From Paenibacillus terrigena DSM 21567 (GTDB lineage: Bacteria; Bacillota; Bacilli; Paenibacillales; Paenibacillaceae): 64,000 nt of DNA. Made by a program: the position numbers and the translations under genes. The stretch spans positions 62,001-126,000 of the forward strand of contig NZ_KB895415.1 in NCBI RefSeq assembly GCF_000374845.1, read 5' to 3'. The notes under the pieces are model-generated. The model made no database searches, was not told the origin of the DNA, and was given only the letters and a program-made list of their open reading frames with translations. Below are positions 40,680 to 50,097 of the stretch, one piece after another. Position 1 is the stretch's first letter; the number at the start of each line of letters is the position of its first letter.

Positions 40680-42422
40680 TTACTCTACGGAGAACAGATA
40701 ATGATAGATTGGCTGTCCGCCTGGATGAATCTCCACTTCCGCATCTGGGAATTGCTCTGCCATCCATGACGATAACTGCCCAGTTGTCTCTTCTTCTGCA
40801 TCGTCTCCGACCAAGATCGTGACAATCTCGTCGCCGCTGCCGATCATTTGGCGAAGCAAGTCCTGACAAGTCTCCACAATGGAATCGGTTGTCGCGACAA
40901 TTTTGGAATTATGAATCCCGATATAGTGACCCGCTTTGATCTCAAGGCCATCTAGGCTCGTATCACGGATCGAATACGTCACTTGACCTGACTGCACATG
41001 CGAAATGCCCTGCCCCATCGCTTCAATATTCACTTCGACGGATTCGTCTTCTTGGAAAGCAAATGCTGCTGCAAGACCTTGCGGAATTGTCTTCGATGGC
41101 AATACCGTTACTTCACGGTCCATTACGAGCTCCTTGGCTTGCTGTGCCGCAAGAATAATGTTCGAGTTGTTCGGAAGAATCAAGATATGCTGCGCAGAGA
41201 TTGACTCAATCGCCTTGACGAAATCTTCTGTACTCGGGTTCATCGTCTGCCCACCTGAGAGAACGACATCTACGCCAAGACTTGTGAAGATATCCGAAAT
41301 CCCTTGTCCCATCGAGACAGAAATCATCCCATAAGCAGCAAGCTCATCTGCTGGAGGTTCAACAGCCGTCTCTACAGTTCCCGCTTCTTCTCTATCAATG
41401 GCAGGATACAGTTCCGGCATCGGCGTAACATCACCGCCATCGGCTAGTAGATCACGGTGCTGCTCACGCATATTCAGAATATTAATCTTGATCAATTCAC
41501 CATATTGCAGCGATTCACTCAGGACATCGCCTGGCGCTTTGGAATGTACGTGAACCTTCACAATCTCTTGATCCGCGATCACGATGATCGAGTCCCCATT
41601 CTTCGCAAGCGCTTTCCTGAATTGGTGCTCGTCGAACTTCTTTTGCGGTTTTCCTAAATTTAACTGAATGAAAAACTCCATATCGTACAAAAATTCAATA
41701 TCTTCCGTTGATAATTGCGATTGTGCAGACACTGTATGCTTCACCGAATCTACAGTGGAAGCTGTAGTTGCAGGATGCGCTGGCACGTCCGTAAGAGAAG
41801 CTTCGCCAGCCTCAATAGCTTGCAAGAACCCTTCGTAAATGTAGACGAGTCCTTGTCCACCTGAATCCACGACACCGACTTGCTTCAGCACCGGCAGTTG
41901 GTTTGGCGTGTTCGCCAAAGCCTCATTCGCCTTCAGGAGCACTTCACGCATCAATTCCGAGATATCTGTCGTACGGCGAGCGATTTGCACTGCGTGCTTG
42001 GCAGCCTCTTTCGCAACGGTCAAGATGGTCCCTTCTACAGGTTTGACGACTGCTTTGTAAGCTGTATCCACACCACTCTGCAGTGCAGCAGCAAATTGAT
42101 TTGAATTGACGGAATCTAGCCCTACGACGGATTTGCTAAATCCACGGAATAATTGGGAGAGAATAACTCCCGAATTCCCACGTGCGCCCATCAGTAGTCC
42201 TTTGGACAGCACCTCAGCGCTCTTCCCAAGCGACGGAGAGCTCTTCTCCCGTAGTGCATTCACGCCCGCCGCCATCGTTAAATTCATATTCGTTCCTGTA
42301 TCTCCGTCTGGGACAGGAAACACATTTAATGAATTCACATGATCGGAATACTGATGCAATTGATTTGCACCCCGTAAGACCATGCTTGTAAAATCTGCCC
42401 CATCCAATGAAAACTTCCTCAA
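40680..42422 (-). CDS. fakA: Fatty-acid kinase subunit A (YloV, DhaL/DAK2 domain)
   Basis: 580 aa. N-terminal DAK2/DhaL ATP-binding domain (about 1-200: PVPDGDTGTNMNLTM with the Mg-binding Asp residues, GLLMGARGNSGVILSQL). The C-terminal half is the FakA middle and C-terminal domain (GQGISDIFTSLG, LPNNSNIILAAQQA, EIHPGGQPIYHYL). Phosphorylates FakB-bound fatty acids with ATP. TTG start with GGAAGGGG upstream. Located with yloU and degV, as in Bacillus. Confidence 0.93.
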   Translation of the reverse strand: MRKFSLDGADFTSMVLRGANQLHQYSDHVNSLNVFPVPDGDTGTNMNLTMAAGVNALREKSSPSLGKSAEVLSKGLLMGARGNSGVILSQLFRGFSKSVVGLDSVNSNQFAAALQSGVDTAYKAVVKPVEGTILTVAKEAAKHAVQIARRTTDISELMREVLLKANEALANTPNQLPVLKQVGVVDSGGQGLVYIYEGFLQAIEAGEASLTDVPAHPATTASTVDSVKHTVSAQSQLSTEDIEFLYDMEFFIQLNLGKPQKKFDEHQFRKALAKNGDSIIVIADQEIVKVHVHSKAPGDVLSESLQYGELIKINILNMREQHRDLLADGGDVTPMPELYPAIDREEAGTVETAVEPPADELAAYGMISVSMGQGISDIFTSLGVDVVLSGGQTMNPSTEDFVKAIESISAQHILILPNNSNIILAAQQAKELVMDREVTVLPSKTIPQGLAAAFAFQEDESVEVNIEAMGQGISHVQSGQVTYSIRDTSLDGLEIKAGHYIGIHNSKIVATTDSIVETCQDLLRQMIGSGDEIVTILVGDDAEEETTGQLSSWMAEQFPDAEVEIHPGGQPIYHYLFSVE

Positions 42423-42437
42423 GGTGTATTCCCCTTC

Positions 42438-42797
42438 CTAACTTATTACACGTACGCCCTGCACAAACACATTCACCACATCAACATGAATTCCGACGAT
42501 TTCATTCAGCACATACTTCACTTTAACTTGAATATTATGAGCAACTTCGGATATTTTCGTACCATAGCTGACAATAATGTATAAATCTATTTGAACCTGG
42601 TCATTCACCTTACGAATCTCAACACCACGAGCCAAGTTCTCACGGCCGAGCAGTTCAGCAATGCCATCCTTCAATTGTTTGCGCGAAGCCATTCCTATCA
42701 GCCCATAACAATCCAGAGCAGCAGAACCTGCAATGATCGCTACGACATCATCAGATATGTACACTTTTCCACTTTCCATGCTGAGTTGAATAGTCAT
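42438..42797 (-). CDS. yloU: Asp23/Gls24 family protein YloU
   Basis: 119 aa. The Asp23 pattern runs through: VYISDDVVAIIAGSAALDCYGLIGMA, GVEIRKVNDQVQIDLYIIV, and VKYVLNEIVGIHVDVVNVFVQGV. The function is poorly known: a small cytoplasmic or membrane-associated protein linked to alkaline or envelope stress, always next to fakA. MTIQLS was chosen with GGAGAAAAGAG just upstream. It is 15 nt from fakA and divergent from rpmB. Confidence 0.9.
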   Translation of the reverse strand: MTIQLSMESGKVYISDDVVAIIAGSAALDCYGLIGMASRKQLKDGIAELLGRENLARGVEIRKVNDQVQIDLYIIVSYGTKISEVAHNIQVKVKYVLNEIVGIHVDVVNVFVQGVRVIS

Positions 42798-42888
42798 CTC
42801 TCTTTTCTCCACTCCTTTTTGTGTATTATGGACTAATCAACATTGTACTATAATAGATAAGATAAATAAATAAAGTTTTTTAGGTGAG

Positions 42889-42918
42889 TTGACGAAGCAA
42901 ATTTGCCTATGCTATTAT
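42889..42918 (+). promoter_or_regulatory. SigmaA-type promoter of rpmB
   Basis: TTGACG (42889-42894) and TATTAT (42913-42918) with 18 bp spacing, about 49 bp before the start. Confidence 0.65.
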
Positions 42919-42966
42919 ATATAAGTATTGTTTTATGCAGGTGTCTCGAACAAGGAGGTGTACTCA

Positions 42967-43155
42967 ATGTCTCGCAAATGTTTCGTAACTGGCAAATCGC
43001 CAAAAACAGGAAACCACGTTTCCCACGCAAACAACAAAAACAAACGCACTTGGGGCGTTAACGTTCAAAAAGTTCGTATTTTGGTAGATGGCAAGCCAAA
43101 ACGTGTTTATGTTAGCACACGCGCATTGAAATCCGGTAAAGTAGCTCGCGTATAA
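42967..43155 (+). CDS. rpmB: 50S ribosomal protein L28
   Basis: 62 aa, full length for L28: [20 protein letters not shown] at the start, [13 protein letters not shown] in the middle, [14 protein letters not shown] at the end. The two cysteine positions of zinc-binding L28 are reduced to one. GGAGG is 8 nt before the ATG. It is divergent from yloU and convergent with spoVM, as in other Bacillota. Confidence 0.97.
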   Translation: MSRKCFVTGKSPKTGNHVSHANNKNKRTWGVNVQKVRILVDGKPKRVYVSTRALKSGKVARV

Positions 43156-43175
43156 TAACTGATAAACTCATAAGC

Positions 43176-43206
43176 AAAAAGCACCTGCTCTCGCAGGTGC
43201 TTTTTT
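43176..43206 (+). terminator. Terminator of rpmB
   Basis: AAAAAGCACCTGC-tctc-GCAGGTGCTTTTTT, a 13-bp stem. Confidence 0.92.
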
Positions 43207-43315
43207 AAATGTAAAAAACTTTTATAAGTATCATAATTCCAGCTAGCCTATACAAAGTCTTGACTCCACCATAGGATGAAGAAGACGATACCGTAGATTA
43301 GCGCGTTACTACGCG

Positions 43316-43396
43316 CTAGTTCTTATGGAACGTATTCAAAATCGCCTTTACAAAGCCTCCCAAGAACTTCGGTAACTTGAATGTATAAAATTTCAT
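43316..43396 (-). CDS. spoVM: Stage V sporulation protein M
   Basis: 26 aa: MKFYTFKLPKFLGGFVKAIL then NTFHKN, an amphipathic helix that senses the convex forespore membrane and anchors the SpoIVA coat base. The sequence is typical of SpoVM along its full length. GGGAGG lies 7 nt before the ATG. It stands between rpe/membrane gene and rpmB, its usual place. Too short to be found by size-filtered ORF searches. Confidence 0.95.
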   Translation of the reverse strand: MKFYTFKLPKFLGGFVKAILNTFHKN

Positions 43397-43511
43397 ACTC
43401 CACCCTCCCAACATTTTCTAAAGAACCCCCACTCCCGCACACTTATGTATCCATCATATGCGGGAACGGCATGCCCTATTCCATAGAGAATGATAAGGAT
43501 AAGCCCAAATC

Positions 43512-43769
43512 CTAAATCGATGCAGGTATCGGATTCGTCTTCACAAATTGAATCATCGTGATCACGACAATAAAGAGGAGGAAGAATATGATCGATAGAA
43601 CGACATACCAAATCCGAATCGCAAGGCGTTCATATTTACGGAAGAAATAAATCGTAATCACAAGCGCCAGCAAGGAACAGATTAAGTTCGCAGGCGACGC
43701 CATTAACGTATAAGTCCCGAGCAATATGCCCGATAATAGACTGGCTACAATTAACCACAGTGCTGTCAC
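43512..43769 (-). CDS. Small membrane protein of unknown function
   Basis: 85 aa with three predicted membrane segments (LWLIVASLLSGILLG, LICSLLALVITIYFF, VVLSIIFFLLFIVVI). No domain recognised. GTG start at 43769 has AAGGAG 8 nt upstream; the upstream GTG (43778) overlaps that site. Lies 12 nt after the rpe stop, and before spoVM, so likely cotranscribed with rpe. Confidence 0.68.
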   Translation of the reverse strand: MTALWLIVASLLSGILLGTYTLMASPANLICSLLALVITIYFFRKYERLAIRIWYVVLSIIFFLLFIVVITMIQFVKTNPIPASI

Positions 43770-43781
43770 GAAAGTCACTCC

Positions 43782-44444
43782 TTACGATGTCATGCGATCT
43801 CGAATGCGTTCCATTGCAGCTTTGCGATCTTGTTGCCCAAATACAGCGCTGCCTGCAACGAGCACGTCTGCACCTGCTTGAACGACACGCGCAACGGTCT
43901 CTTCGTTAACTCCACCATCTACCTCGATATGCACATGCTGTAATCCACGAGCATCTAACATGTTGCGTAGTCTAGTGATTTTGGACAACGTGCTCTCAAT
44001 GAAGCTCTGACCGCCAAATCCCGGATTCACCGTCATAATTAAGACCATATCCAGATCTTCAAGCACTTCCTCAATCGCCGATAACGGTGTTGCTGGATTC
44101 AGAGCGACCCCAGCCTTAACCCCCTGCTCTTTGATCAAGTGGATGACACGGTGGAGATGCGTACATGCCTCAGCATGAACCGTAATCCAATCCGCACCAG
44201 CCTTAGCGAATACAGGAATATATTGTTCAGGTTTCTCAATCATCAGATGAACGTCAAGTGGTAGCGTTGTATGCGGACGAATGGCATCCACAATTAACGG
44301 ACCAATCGTAATATTCGGCACGAAATGACCATCCATCACGTCCACATGGATCCAGTCGGCTCCACCGCGCTCAACTTCTTTAATTTCATCCCCAAGCTTA
44401 GCAAAATCCGCAGACAAAATGGACGGAGCAATTTTATGTTTCAT
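43782..44444 (-). CDS. rpe: Ribulose-phosphate 3-epimerase
   Basis: 220 aa TIM barrel of the pentose phosphate pathway, interconverting ribulose-5-P and xylulose-5-P. Signatures: [34 protein letters not shown], the [13 protein letters not shown] motif and VDGGVN. The metal-binding His and Asp residues are in HVDVMDGHF and VDGG. GGAGG 9 nt before ATG. Only 3 nt after rsgA stop, as usual. Confidence 0.96.
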   Translation of the reverse strand: MKHKIAPSILSADFAKLGDEIKEVERGGADWIHVDVMDGHFVPNITIGPLIVDAIRPHTTLPLDVHLMIEKPEQYIPVFAKAGADWITVHAEACTHLHRVIHLIKEQGVKAGVALNPATPLSAIEEVLEDLDMVLIMTVNPGFGGQSFIESTLSKITRLRNMLDARGLQHVHIEVDGGVNEETVARVVQAGADVLVAGSAVFGQQDRKAAMERIRDRMTS

Positions 44445-44447
44445 CGT

Positions 44448-45380
44448 TTAGTACCTCCGTTTCTTTTCTTTCATTTCATTGTAGAACAGCTCGTAATGCG
44501 CATACCTGCTCGCCGAAACCTCACCCGCTTCTTTAGCAGCAAGCACTTTACAGCCCGGCTCATGCAGATGCGTACAACCTCGGAATTTACACCCTGCCGC
44601 ATAGTCCCGGAACTCCCGGAAGCAGTCGCCTAATGCCTCAACACCAAGCTCTAAGAAGTCGAGCTGACTGAATCCCGGCGTATCCGCTACGAATCCCCCA
44701 GCAGGCAGAGGAATCAATTCCACATGTCTTGTCGTATGCTTACCGCGGCCAAGCCTCATACTGATCTGATTCGTCTCCAGTGCAAGCCCTGGCAAGAGTG
44801 CGTTAAGCATCGAAGATTTACCCACCCCGGATTGACCAGCAAAGACACTGATTTTTCCCGTCAGCTGTGCCATAAGCTCTTCCTTACCTAGTCCCGTCAC
44901 AGAACTTGTTCGAATGACAGTATAGCCAATCTGTTTGTACAGCGCCTCAGCATCCTCAATCCGCGTTAACTCTCGTTCCGCAATGGAAGACACGCTAACC
45001 TCAACATCCTTCTCCGATGAAGACTCATCGAGCAAGTCTTCCTTGGTGAAGCAGATCACAACATCCAGTCCAGCATGTTCAATATGAACAAGGAATTTGT
45101 CGAGCAACTGTAGATTAAGTTCCGGTTCTTGAACTGAGAAGACAAGAATCGCTTGCTCCACATTGGAGATCGGTGGACGGATCAGCTCCGAAGAGCGAGG
45201 GGAGATCGCATCGACCATCCCCTCCCCGTTCTCCGTAAGCGTATATTCAACGTAATCGCCAACAAGCGGCGACTCGCCTCTTTTCTTGAAAATCCCGCGC
45301 GCCCGGCATTGAATGAGCTCACCTGACGCTTCAATATAGTAATAACCGCTTAATGCCTTAACAATTAATCCTTGAGGCAT
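44448..45380 (-). CDS. rsgA: Ribosome biogenesis GTPase RsgA
   Basis: 310 aa circularly permuted GTPase that matures the 30S subunit. N-terminal OB fold (about 1-70), G domain with G4 CFTKEDL, G1 GQSGVGKSSMLN and DTPGF (G3), and a C-terminal zinc knuckle CKFRGCTHLHEPGC. Start with GGAG about 7 nt upstream. Located in the stp-prkC-rsgA-rpe operon, which links ribosome work to the serine/threonine kinase. Confidence 0.96.
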   Translation of the reverse strand: MPQGLIVKALSGYYYIEASGELIQCRARGIFKKRGESPLVGDYVEYTLTENGEGMVDAISPRSSELIRPPISNVEQAILVFSVQEPELNLQLLDKFLVHIEHAGLDVVICFTKEDLLDESSSEKDVEVSVSSIAERELTRIEDAEALYKQIGYTVIRTSSVTGLGKEELMAQLTGKISVFAGQSGVGKSSMLNALLPGLALETNQISMRLGRGKHTTRHVELIPLPAGGFVADTPGFSQLDFLELGVEALGDCFREFRDYAAGCKFRGCTHLHEPGCKVLAAKEAGEVSASRYAHYELFYNEMKEKKRRY

Positions 45381-45433
45381 ATTCTCGCTCCTATTCTTCG
45401 AATGGCAGCATCCCTCCGCTTCGATTGTGTGGC

Positions 45434-47611
45434 TTAGTCATCATTATGTTTGTCTTTCTTATCTTTCCCATTACCATGGCCGTTGCCATTGCCGTTGCCG
45501 TTGCCATTACCGTTTCCATTGTTCCCCGTATCGAAGCTGCTGTCGGTCCATTCGTTGGTCGTAGTTCCATCCGTAACAGGGTCCGTGGTTGCAGGGACAT
45601 CGATTTGCGGAATCTGAACCGTTCCATTCTTCGCATCAAAGTAAGAGACAGGATACGAATCAAGGAACTCTTTGTTCCGATAGACATTAACGACACCATC
45701 TTTATTCGGGGCAAGCACGAGATCGATGGCAAACGTCTGAACATGTGAAATGGTCTGAGCAGGACCCCATTCAATATTTTCTCCGCGAGCATCGGAATAG
45801 ACAATCCGAATGGAGCTCTTCTTGCCCTCTTCGACAGGTGCGATCGGCAGATTGAATGTGTATTCAATCGCTTCCGGCGGATAACCTGAACTCACGTAGA
45901 TCATAACCTCCGAATTCGGCTCAGCCATCTCCTTCGGTTCATACGGCCATTGCTTAAATACTTCACCTTTCGGGAAGTAACTCGGCTCCCGCTTCACGCC
46001 GCCGGATTCTGCTGCAAGCTTCAAACCGGCAGATTGTATTAATGCCTTCGCCTCATCTTCCGTTTTGCCAATCAAATTCGGCATCGGCTTCGCCGCGCTG
46101 CCCTTACTCACCGTAAGACGTATTTGCAGCTGCGCAAGGTCACTGTCGGTTCCCGCCTCTGGTGATTGAGCGAATACCCTACCCGCTGCCACATTATCAT
46201 TGTTTTCTTCTACTTTCGTAATCTGGCTCTCCGGCACTTTCAGATCGATTAGCATCTGACGTGCTTCCGTATACGATTTATTGGTCAACTCCGGCATCTT
46301 GAACATCGGAACTCCTTCGCTGACCGAAATCGAGATCGTAGAGCCTTCCTTCACCTTCGTGCCTTCCGGCTTACTCTGCTCGAATACGATCCCCTTCGCA
46401 AAGCCTTCCTTATTCACGCGGTTGACCGGCTCTTCGATGTCAATCTTCAGATCCGACAACTGCTTCCTTGCCTCTTCCTCCGTAAGATTCACGAGGTTCG
46501 GCAGCGTTACCTCCGGGACATAGACAAGCTTCTGCACATACAGCACGACCCCGAGCATAATCGCAAGAAACACGATAGTCGCTCCTACCCAAACGGCTGG
46601 CTTCACCCACTTCTTCTTGGGCTCTGTACGTTCGTTCTCCTGCTCTTCTGTCTCTTCTTTCACTTCACGAGCAATCGGAGCTGCAGCTTTCTTCGGCGCA
46701 ATACGATCCGGCTTAATGGCAGGAATAACACGTGTCTTCTGCTCATCGATAAATGCATCGTCTTCGAAGCCAATCTTCTTCTCGAACCGACGATCCGCTG
46801 ATAGGCTTGTATCCAGATCCGCCATCATTTCTTTGGCCGATTGATAGCGTTCCTGTGGATTCTTGCGCATCGATTTCAGAATAATGTTCTCTACACTCTG
46901 AGGAATCAGAGGATTGACCACGCGCGGCTCCTCGAATTCATCTTGCAGATGCTTAAGCGCAACACTGATCGGGCTCTCGCCAAGGAATGGCAGACGCGCA
47001 GTGAGCATCTGATAGAGCACAATCCCAAGCGAATATAAGTCCGACTTCGCCCCTGTAGCAACGCCCTTTGCATGTTCTGGCGAGAAGTAATGCACAGACC
47101 CCAGCACCGAACCTGCATGTGTAATCGTAGACGAGGTCACAGCACGAGCTATCCCAAAATCCGTCACCTTCACACGGCCATTTTTGCCAATAAGAATGTT
47201 ATGCGGCTTGATGTCACGGTGAATAATCTCGTTATGGTGCGCATGATCCAAAGCATCACAGATTTGCATCGCAATATGTATCGCTTCTTCGGCCTGGAGC
47301 GGCGCCTTCTCTTTAATATACTCATTTAAATTCTGACCTTCGACGTATTCCATCACAATATAATGAATGTCTTCTTCTTGACCTACATCATAGATACTTA
47401 CAACATTCGGATGTGATAAGGCTGCCGCTGACTGGGCCTCCCGACGAAACCGACGAATAAACTCCTCATCATGGACGAACTCTTGACGCAAAATTTTAAC
47501 GGCTACGTTACGTCCTAATAATAGGTCCTGGGCTTTATAGACAAGCGCCATACCGCCGCCGCCTACTCGTGTTAGTATCTCGTAACGTCCGCCTAGTTCA
47601 TGACCAATCAT
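45434..47611 (-). CDS. prkC: Serine/threonine protein kinase PrkC with PASTA domains
   Basis: 725 aa membrane kinase. Kinase domain about 8-270 (VKILRQEF Lys, HRDIKPHNIL about 131, VTDFGIARA). One membrane helix at about 346-368, then three PASTA repeats (about 372-580) outside the cell which bind peptidoglycan fragments, and an Ig-like end. The C-terminal tail is a GN-rich run (GNGNGN..., about 30 aa) followed by KDKKDKHNDD, not usual in relatives. PrkC triggers germination and stationary-phase responses. It starts with AGGGGG 8 nt upstream; the stp stop overlaps its ATG. Confidence 0.95.
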   Translation of the reverse strand: MIGHELGGRYEILTRVGGGGMALVYKAQDLLLGRNVAVKILRQEFVHDEEFIRRFRREAQSAAALSHPNVVSIYDVGQEEDIHYIVMEYVEGQNLNEYIKEKAPLQAEEAIHIAMQICDALDHAHHNEIIHRDIKPHNILIGKNGRVKVTDFGIARAVTSSTITHAGSVLGSVHYFSPEHAKGVATGAKSDLYSLGIVLYQMLTARLPFLGESPISVALKHLQDEFEEPRVVNPLIPQSVENIILKSMRKNPQERYQSAKEMMADLDTSLSADRRFEKKIGFEDDAFIDEQKTRVIPAIKPDRIAPKKAAAPIAREVKEETEEQENERTEPKKKWVKPAVWVGATIVFLAIMLGVVLYVQKLVYVPEVTLPNLVNLTEEEARKQLSDLKIDIEEPVNRVNKEGFAKGIVFEQSKPEGTKVKEGSTISISVSEGVPMFKMPELTNKSYTEARQMLIDLKVPESQITKVEENNDNVAAGRVFAQSPEAGTDSDLAQLQIRLTVSKGSAAKPMPNLIGKTEDEAKALIQSAGLKLAAESGGVKREPSYFPKGEVFKQWPYEPKEMAEPNSEVMIYVSSGYPPEAIEYTFNLPIAPVEEGKKSSIRIVYSDARGENIEWGPAQTISHVQTFAIDLVLAPNKDGVVNVYRNKEFLDSYPVSYFDAKNGTVQIPQIDVPATTDPVTDGTTTNEWTDSSFDTGNNGNGNGNGNGNGNGHGNGKDKKDKHNDD
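45469..45525. repeat. Short tandem repeat encoding the GN tail of PrkC
   Basis: About nine copies of a 6-base unit (GCCATT / GCCGTT and variants on the plus strand) encode the alternating Gly-Asn tail. Such repeats change length by slippage. Confidence 0.7.
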
Positions 47612-48381
47612 TCCGCCCACCCCCTTACTGCGCTGTCGTTAATTCCTGATGTCTGTTCCAATAGAACAACTGTAATATTATCTTCTCCGCCCGCTTGCAG
47701 GGCTAGTTGAAGCAGTTGATCCGCTCTCGCAGCAAGAGAGTCTTGTACCGTATTGACGGTACGCTTCATTTCATCTTCCGTAACGCGATTGCTTAACCCA
47801 TCGCTGCACAGCATAAGCGTATCATGCTCAGTAAGTGCGACAGGGATTAACTCTACGGACACATGTGGGTCCGTTCCTAATGCACGAGTCACAACATTTT
47901 TCATCGGATGATGCTGCGCTTCTTCGCTGCTAATCTGACCCTTCTTCACCAACTCGTTCACGAGAGAATGATCTTCTGTCAGCTGTTCGATCACATCTTC
48001 ATTTATTTTGTAGACGCGACTATCTCCAATGTGACCGATCATGCCCTTTAGACCATCGAGAAGGACAGCCACGATCGTCGTCCCCATATTATGATACTTC
48101 CTGTCTTGCGAAGCGAGTTCGTAAATCACGCGGTTCGCTCGCAGAATCGCTGCAGCTAGCGCATCCCCTAATTCTTCAGCAGAAAGCCCCGAACGGAGCG
48201 ACAGCAATTGCTGCGAGACCGTCTCAACGGCTAGCCTGCTCGCGGTGTCCCCCGCTTGATGACCACCCATTCCATCTGCAACAATTGCGAGTGTTACCCC
48301 GCTGTCCAGAGCTTGTACCCAAGATAGATCTTCATTGACTGTTCGAACGCGCCCAACATCGGAACGCTGTACCATATTCAT
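47608..48381 (-). CDS. stp: PP2C-type serine/threonine phosphatase
   Basis: 257 aa PPM/PP2C phosphatase, the partner of PrkC (PrpC in Bacillus). Metal-binding motifs: RTVNEDLSW, VADGMGGHQAG, GHIGDSRVY, and EDNITVVLL. Cytoplasmic; removes phosphates placed by PrkC. ATG with GAGGTG 6 nt upstream. Its stop overlaps the prkC ATG by 4 nt, and it begins 13 nt after rlmN. Confidence 0.95.
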   Translation of the reverse strand: MNMVQRSDVGRVRTVNEDLSWVQALDSGVTLAIVADGMGGHQAGDTASRLAVETVSQQLLSLRSGLSAEELGDALAAAILRANRVIYELASQDRKYHNMGTTIVAVLLDGLKGMIGHIGDSRVYKINEDVIEQLTEDHSLVNELVKKGQISSEEAQHHPMKNVVTRALGTDPHVSVELIPVALTEHDTLMLCSDGLSNRVTEDEMKRTVNTVQDSLAARADQLLQLALQAGGEDNITVVLLEQTSGINDSAVRGWAE

Positions 48382-48394
48382 GGCTCTCACCTCG

Positions 48395-49438
48395 CTATTT
48401 GGCTTCCAAATGCTTCGCCCGCAATTGTCCGCAAGCCGCTGCGATATCATGTCCTTGTTCGCGACGAATGGTCGCATTAATTCCTTTACGCTCTAGAATC
48501 CGTTGGAATTCAAAAATATCATTACGCGGTGTTCTTACGTAGTTGCGCTCAGGCACGTGGTTAACAGGAATCAAGTTCACATGGCAGAGCATGTCCTTAA
48601 TCACATCAGCAAGCTCTTCCGCATGTTCAGGACGATCGTTCACACCGCCAATGAGGGCATATTCGAACGTAATTCTGCGTCCCGTCTTCGCCAAATAGTA
48701 ACGAAGTGAATCCATAACATCATTGAATGGGAATCTGCGATTCACCGGCATGAGCTTCGAGCGAAGCGCATCATTAGGAGCATGGATGGAAATCGCTAGA
48801 TTAATCTGTGTATTCTCGTCCGCAAATTTATAAATATTCGGTACAATGCCACTTGTCGAGACAGTGATGTGACGCTGCCCAATATTAAGACCCTTCTCAT
48901 GAATCATAATACGTAAGAACTTCATGGTCTCCTCATAGTTCTCGAAAGGTTCGCCTGTTCCCATAATCACGATACTGCTTACGCGTTCATCGCGTGTATC
49001 GAGAATTTTCTGAGCTTGAACGACTTGCGCAACAATCTCGCCTGCAGTTAAATCTCGTTTCAATCCACCTAGGGTTGAAGCACAGAACGTACAGCCGACA
49101 CGGCAGCCCACTTGCGTCGTGACACACACGCTATTACCGTAGTTGTGCTTCATCACAACCGTCTCAATCGCATGTTCATCGTGTAGGCCGAAGAGGAACT
49201 TCACCGTACCGTCCTTGGATTCAAACTTCGTAATTTCTTTTAAAGTTACAAATTGAAACTGCTCTTCTAGTTTATGCCGGAGTTCTTTGGACAAATTACT
49301 CATTTGTTCAAAGTTATCTACGCGTTTCACATAAATCCAATCGAAGATTTGAGCCGCTCGAAATACAGGCTCCCCGTTCTCCTTGGCCCATATTTGCAGT
49401 TCTTCAAGTGTAAAATCATAAATAAATGGTTTATCCAA
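48395..49438 (-). CDS. rlmN: 23S rRNA/tRNA adenosine-C2 methyltransferase RlmN
   Basis: 347 aa radical SAM enzyme that methylates A2503 of 23S rRNA and A37 of some tRNAs. The iron-sulfur motif is [12 protein letters not shown] (C-x3-C-x2-C); the second cysteine of catalysis is near the end in AAACGQL. TTG start; the ribosome site is weak (GTGAGAAAAA). It begins the rlmN-stp-prkC-rsgA-rpe operon. Confidence 0.95.
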   Translation of the reverse strand: MDKPFIYDFTLEELQIWAKENGEPVFRAAQIFDWIYVKRVDNFEQMSNLSKELRHKLEEQFQFVTLKEITKFESKDGTVKFLFGLHDEHAIETVVMKHNYGNSVCVTTQVGCRVGCTFCASTLGGLKRDLTAGEIVAQVVQAQKILDTRDERVSSIVIMGTGEPFENYEETMKFLRIMIHEKGLNIGQRHITVSTSGIVPNIYKFADENTQINLAISIHAPNDALRSKLMPVNRRFPFNDVMDSLRYYLAKTGRRITFEYALIGGVNDRPEHAEELADVIKDMLCHVNLIPVNHVPERNYVRTPRNDIFEFQRILERKGINATIRREQGHDIAAACGQLRAKHLEAK

Positions 49439-49625
49439 TTTTTCTCACAACCTATTCAGTCCATTTTCTACTTAGTTTATCTCATTCGTCCTATTTTAAC
49501 ATAAATAACCCCCTGGCTAAAGAGGGAGGAATTTTTCCAAGAAAGTAATCACCTCTTACCCCCTCGCTCAATATGATAGGTATGGGTGAATGACCACGTC
49601 AGAGACGGAAGAGGTGAATAGTGAT

Positions 49626-50057
49626 ATGGCTGTCGTCAAAGCAAATTCCGAAGATATAAAAGTACTAGCACGACTCCTGCGAGCAGAGGCAGAAGGTGAA
49701 GGTGAACAAGGCATGTTGATGGTCGGCAATGTTGGAATTAACCGAATTTTAGCTGACTGCCTTGATTTCTTGAATATTCGCAATATCAACGATATGGTCT
49801 ACCAAAGTCCTGGCGGATTCGAAGCTGTCCAGAAAGGATACTTCTATCAAAGGGCACGCGATAGAGACATCCGACTCGCCCAAAGAGCAGTTAACGGCGA
49901 ACAAATATGGCCGGCAAGCAATGCCTTATGGTACTTCCGTCCATCAGGGGACTGTCCACCGACATGGTACAACCAAGAACTTAGCGGCAGATTCAAATTA
50001 CATTGCTTCTATATCCCGGAGGGAGAAGTCTGCCCGAAAGTCTATCGTTCACGTTAA
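49626..50057 (+). CDS. cwlJ: Spore cortex-lytic enzyme CwlJ
   Basis: 143 aa, the size of B. subtilis CwlJ. SleB/Hydrolase_2 catalytic fold: VLARLLRAEAEGEGEQGML with the catalytic Glu, NVGINRI, GGFEAVQKGYF and ALWYFRPSGDCPPTWY. It hydrolyses cortex peptidoglycan during germination, triggered by Ca-DPA. No signal peptide, as in CwlJ. GAGGTG 9 nt before the ATG; the frame start 49590 lies upstream of it. Followed 40 nt later by gerQ, its coat anchor. Confidence 0.9.
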   Translation: MAVVKANSEDIKVLARLLRAEAEGEGEQGMLMVGNVGINRILADCLDFLNIRNINDMVYQSPGGFEAVQKGYFYQRARDRDIRLAQRAVNGEQIWPASNALWYFRPSGDCPPTWYNQELSGRFKLHCFYIPEGEVCPKVYRSR

Positions 50058-50097
50058 CACCTAAAAAGAGATATTATTTGAGGAGGAATAGAACGCA

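Noticed and set aside
43393-43611. 72-aa minus-strand frame over the spoVM upstream region
   Set aside because: Overlaps the start of spoVM and the small membrane gene in another frame; no ribosome site.
45425-45748. 107-aa hydrophobic plus-strand frame
   Set aside because: Antisense to the Gly-Asn repeat of prkC, which gives an artificial Ala/Val/Ile run.
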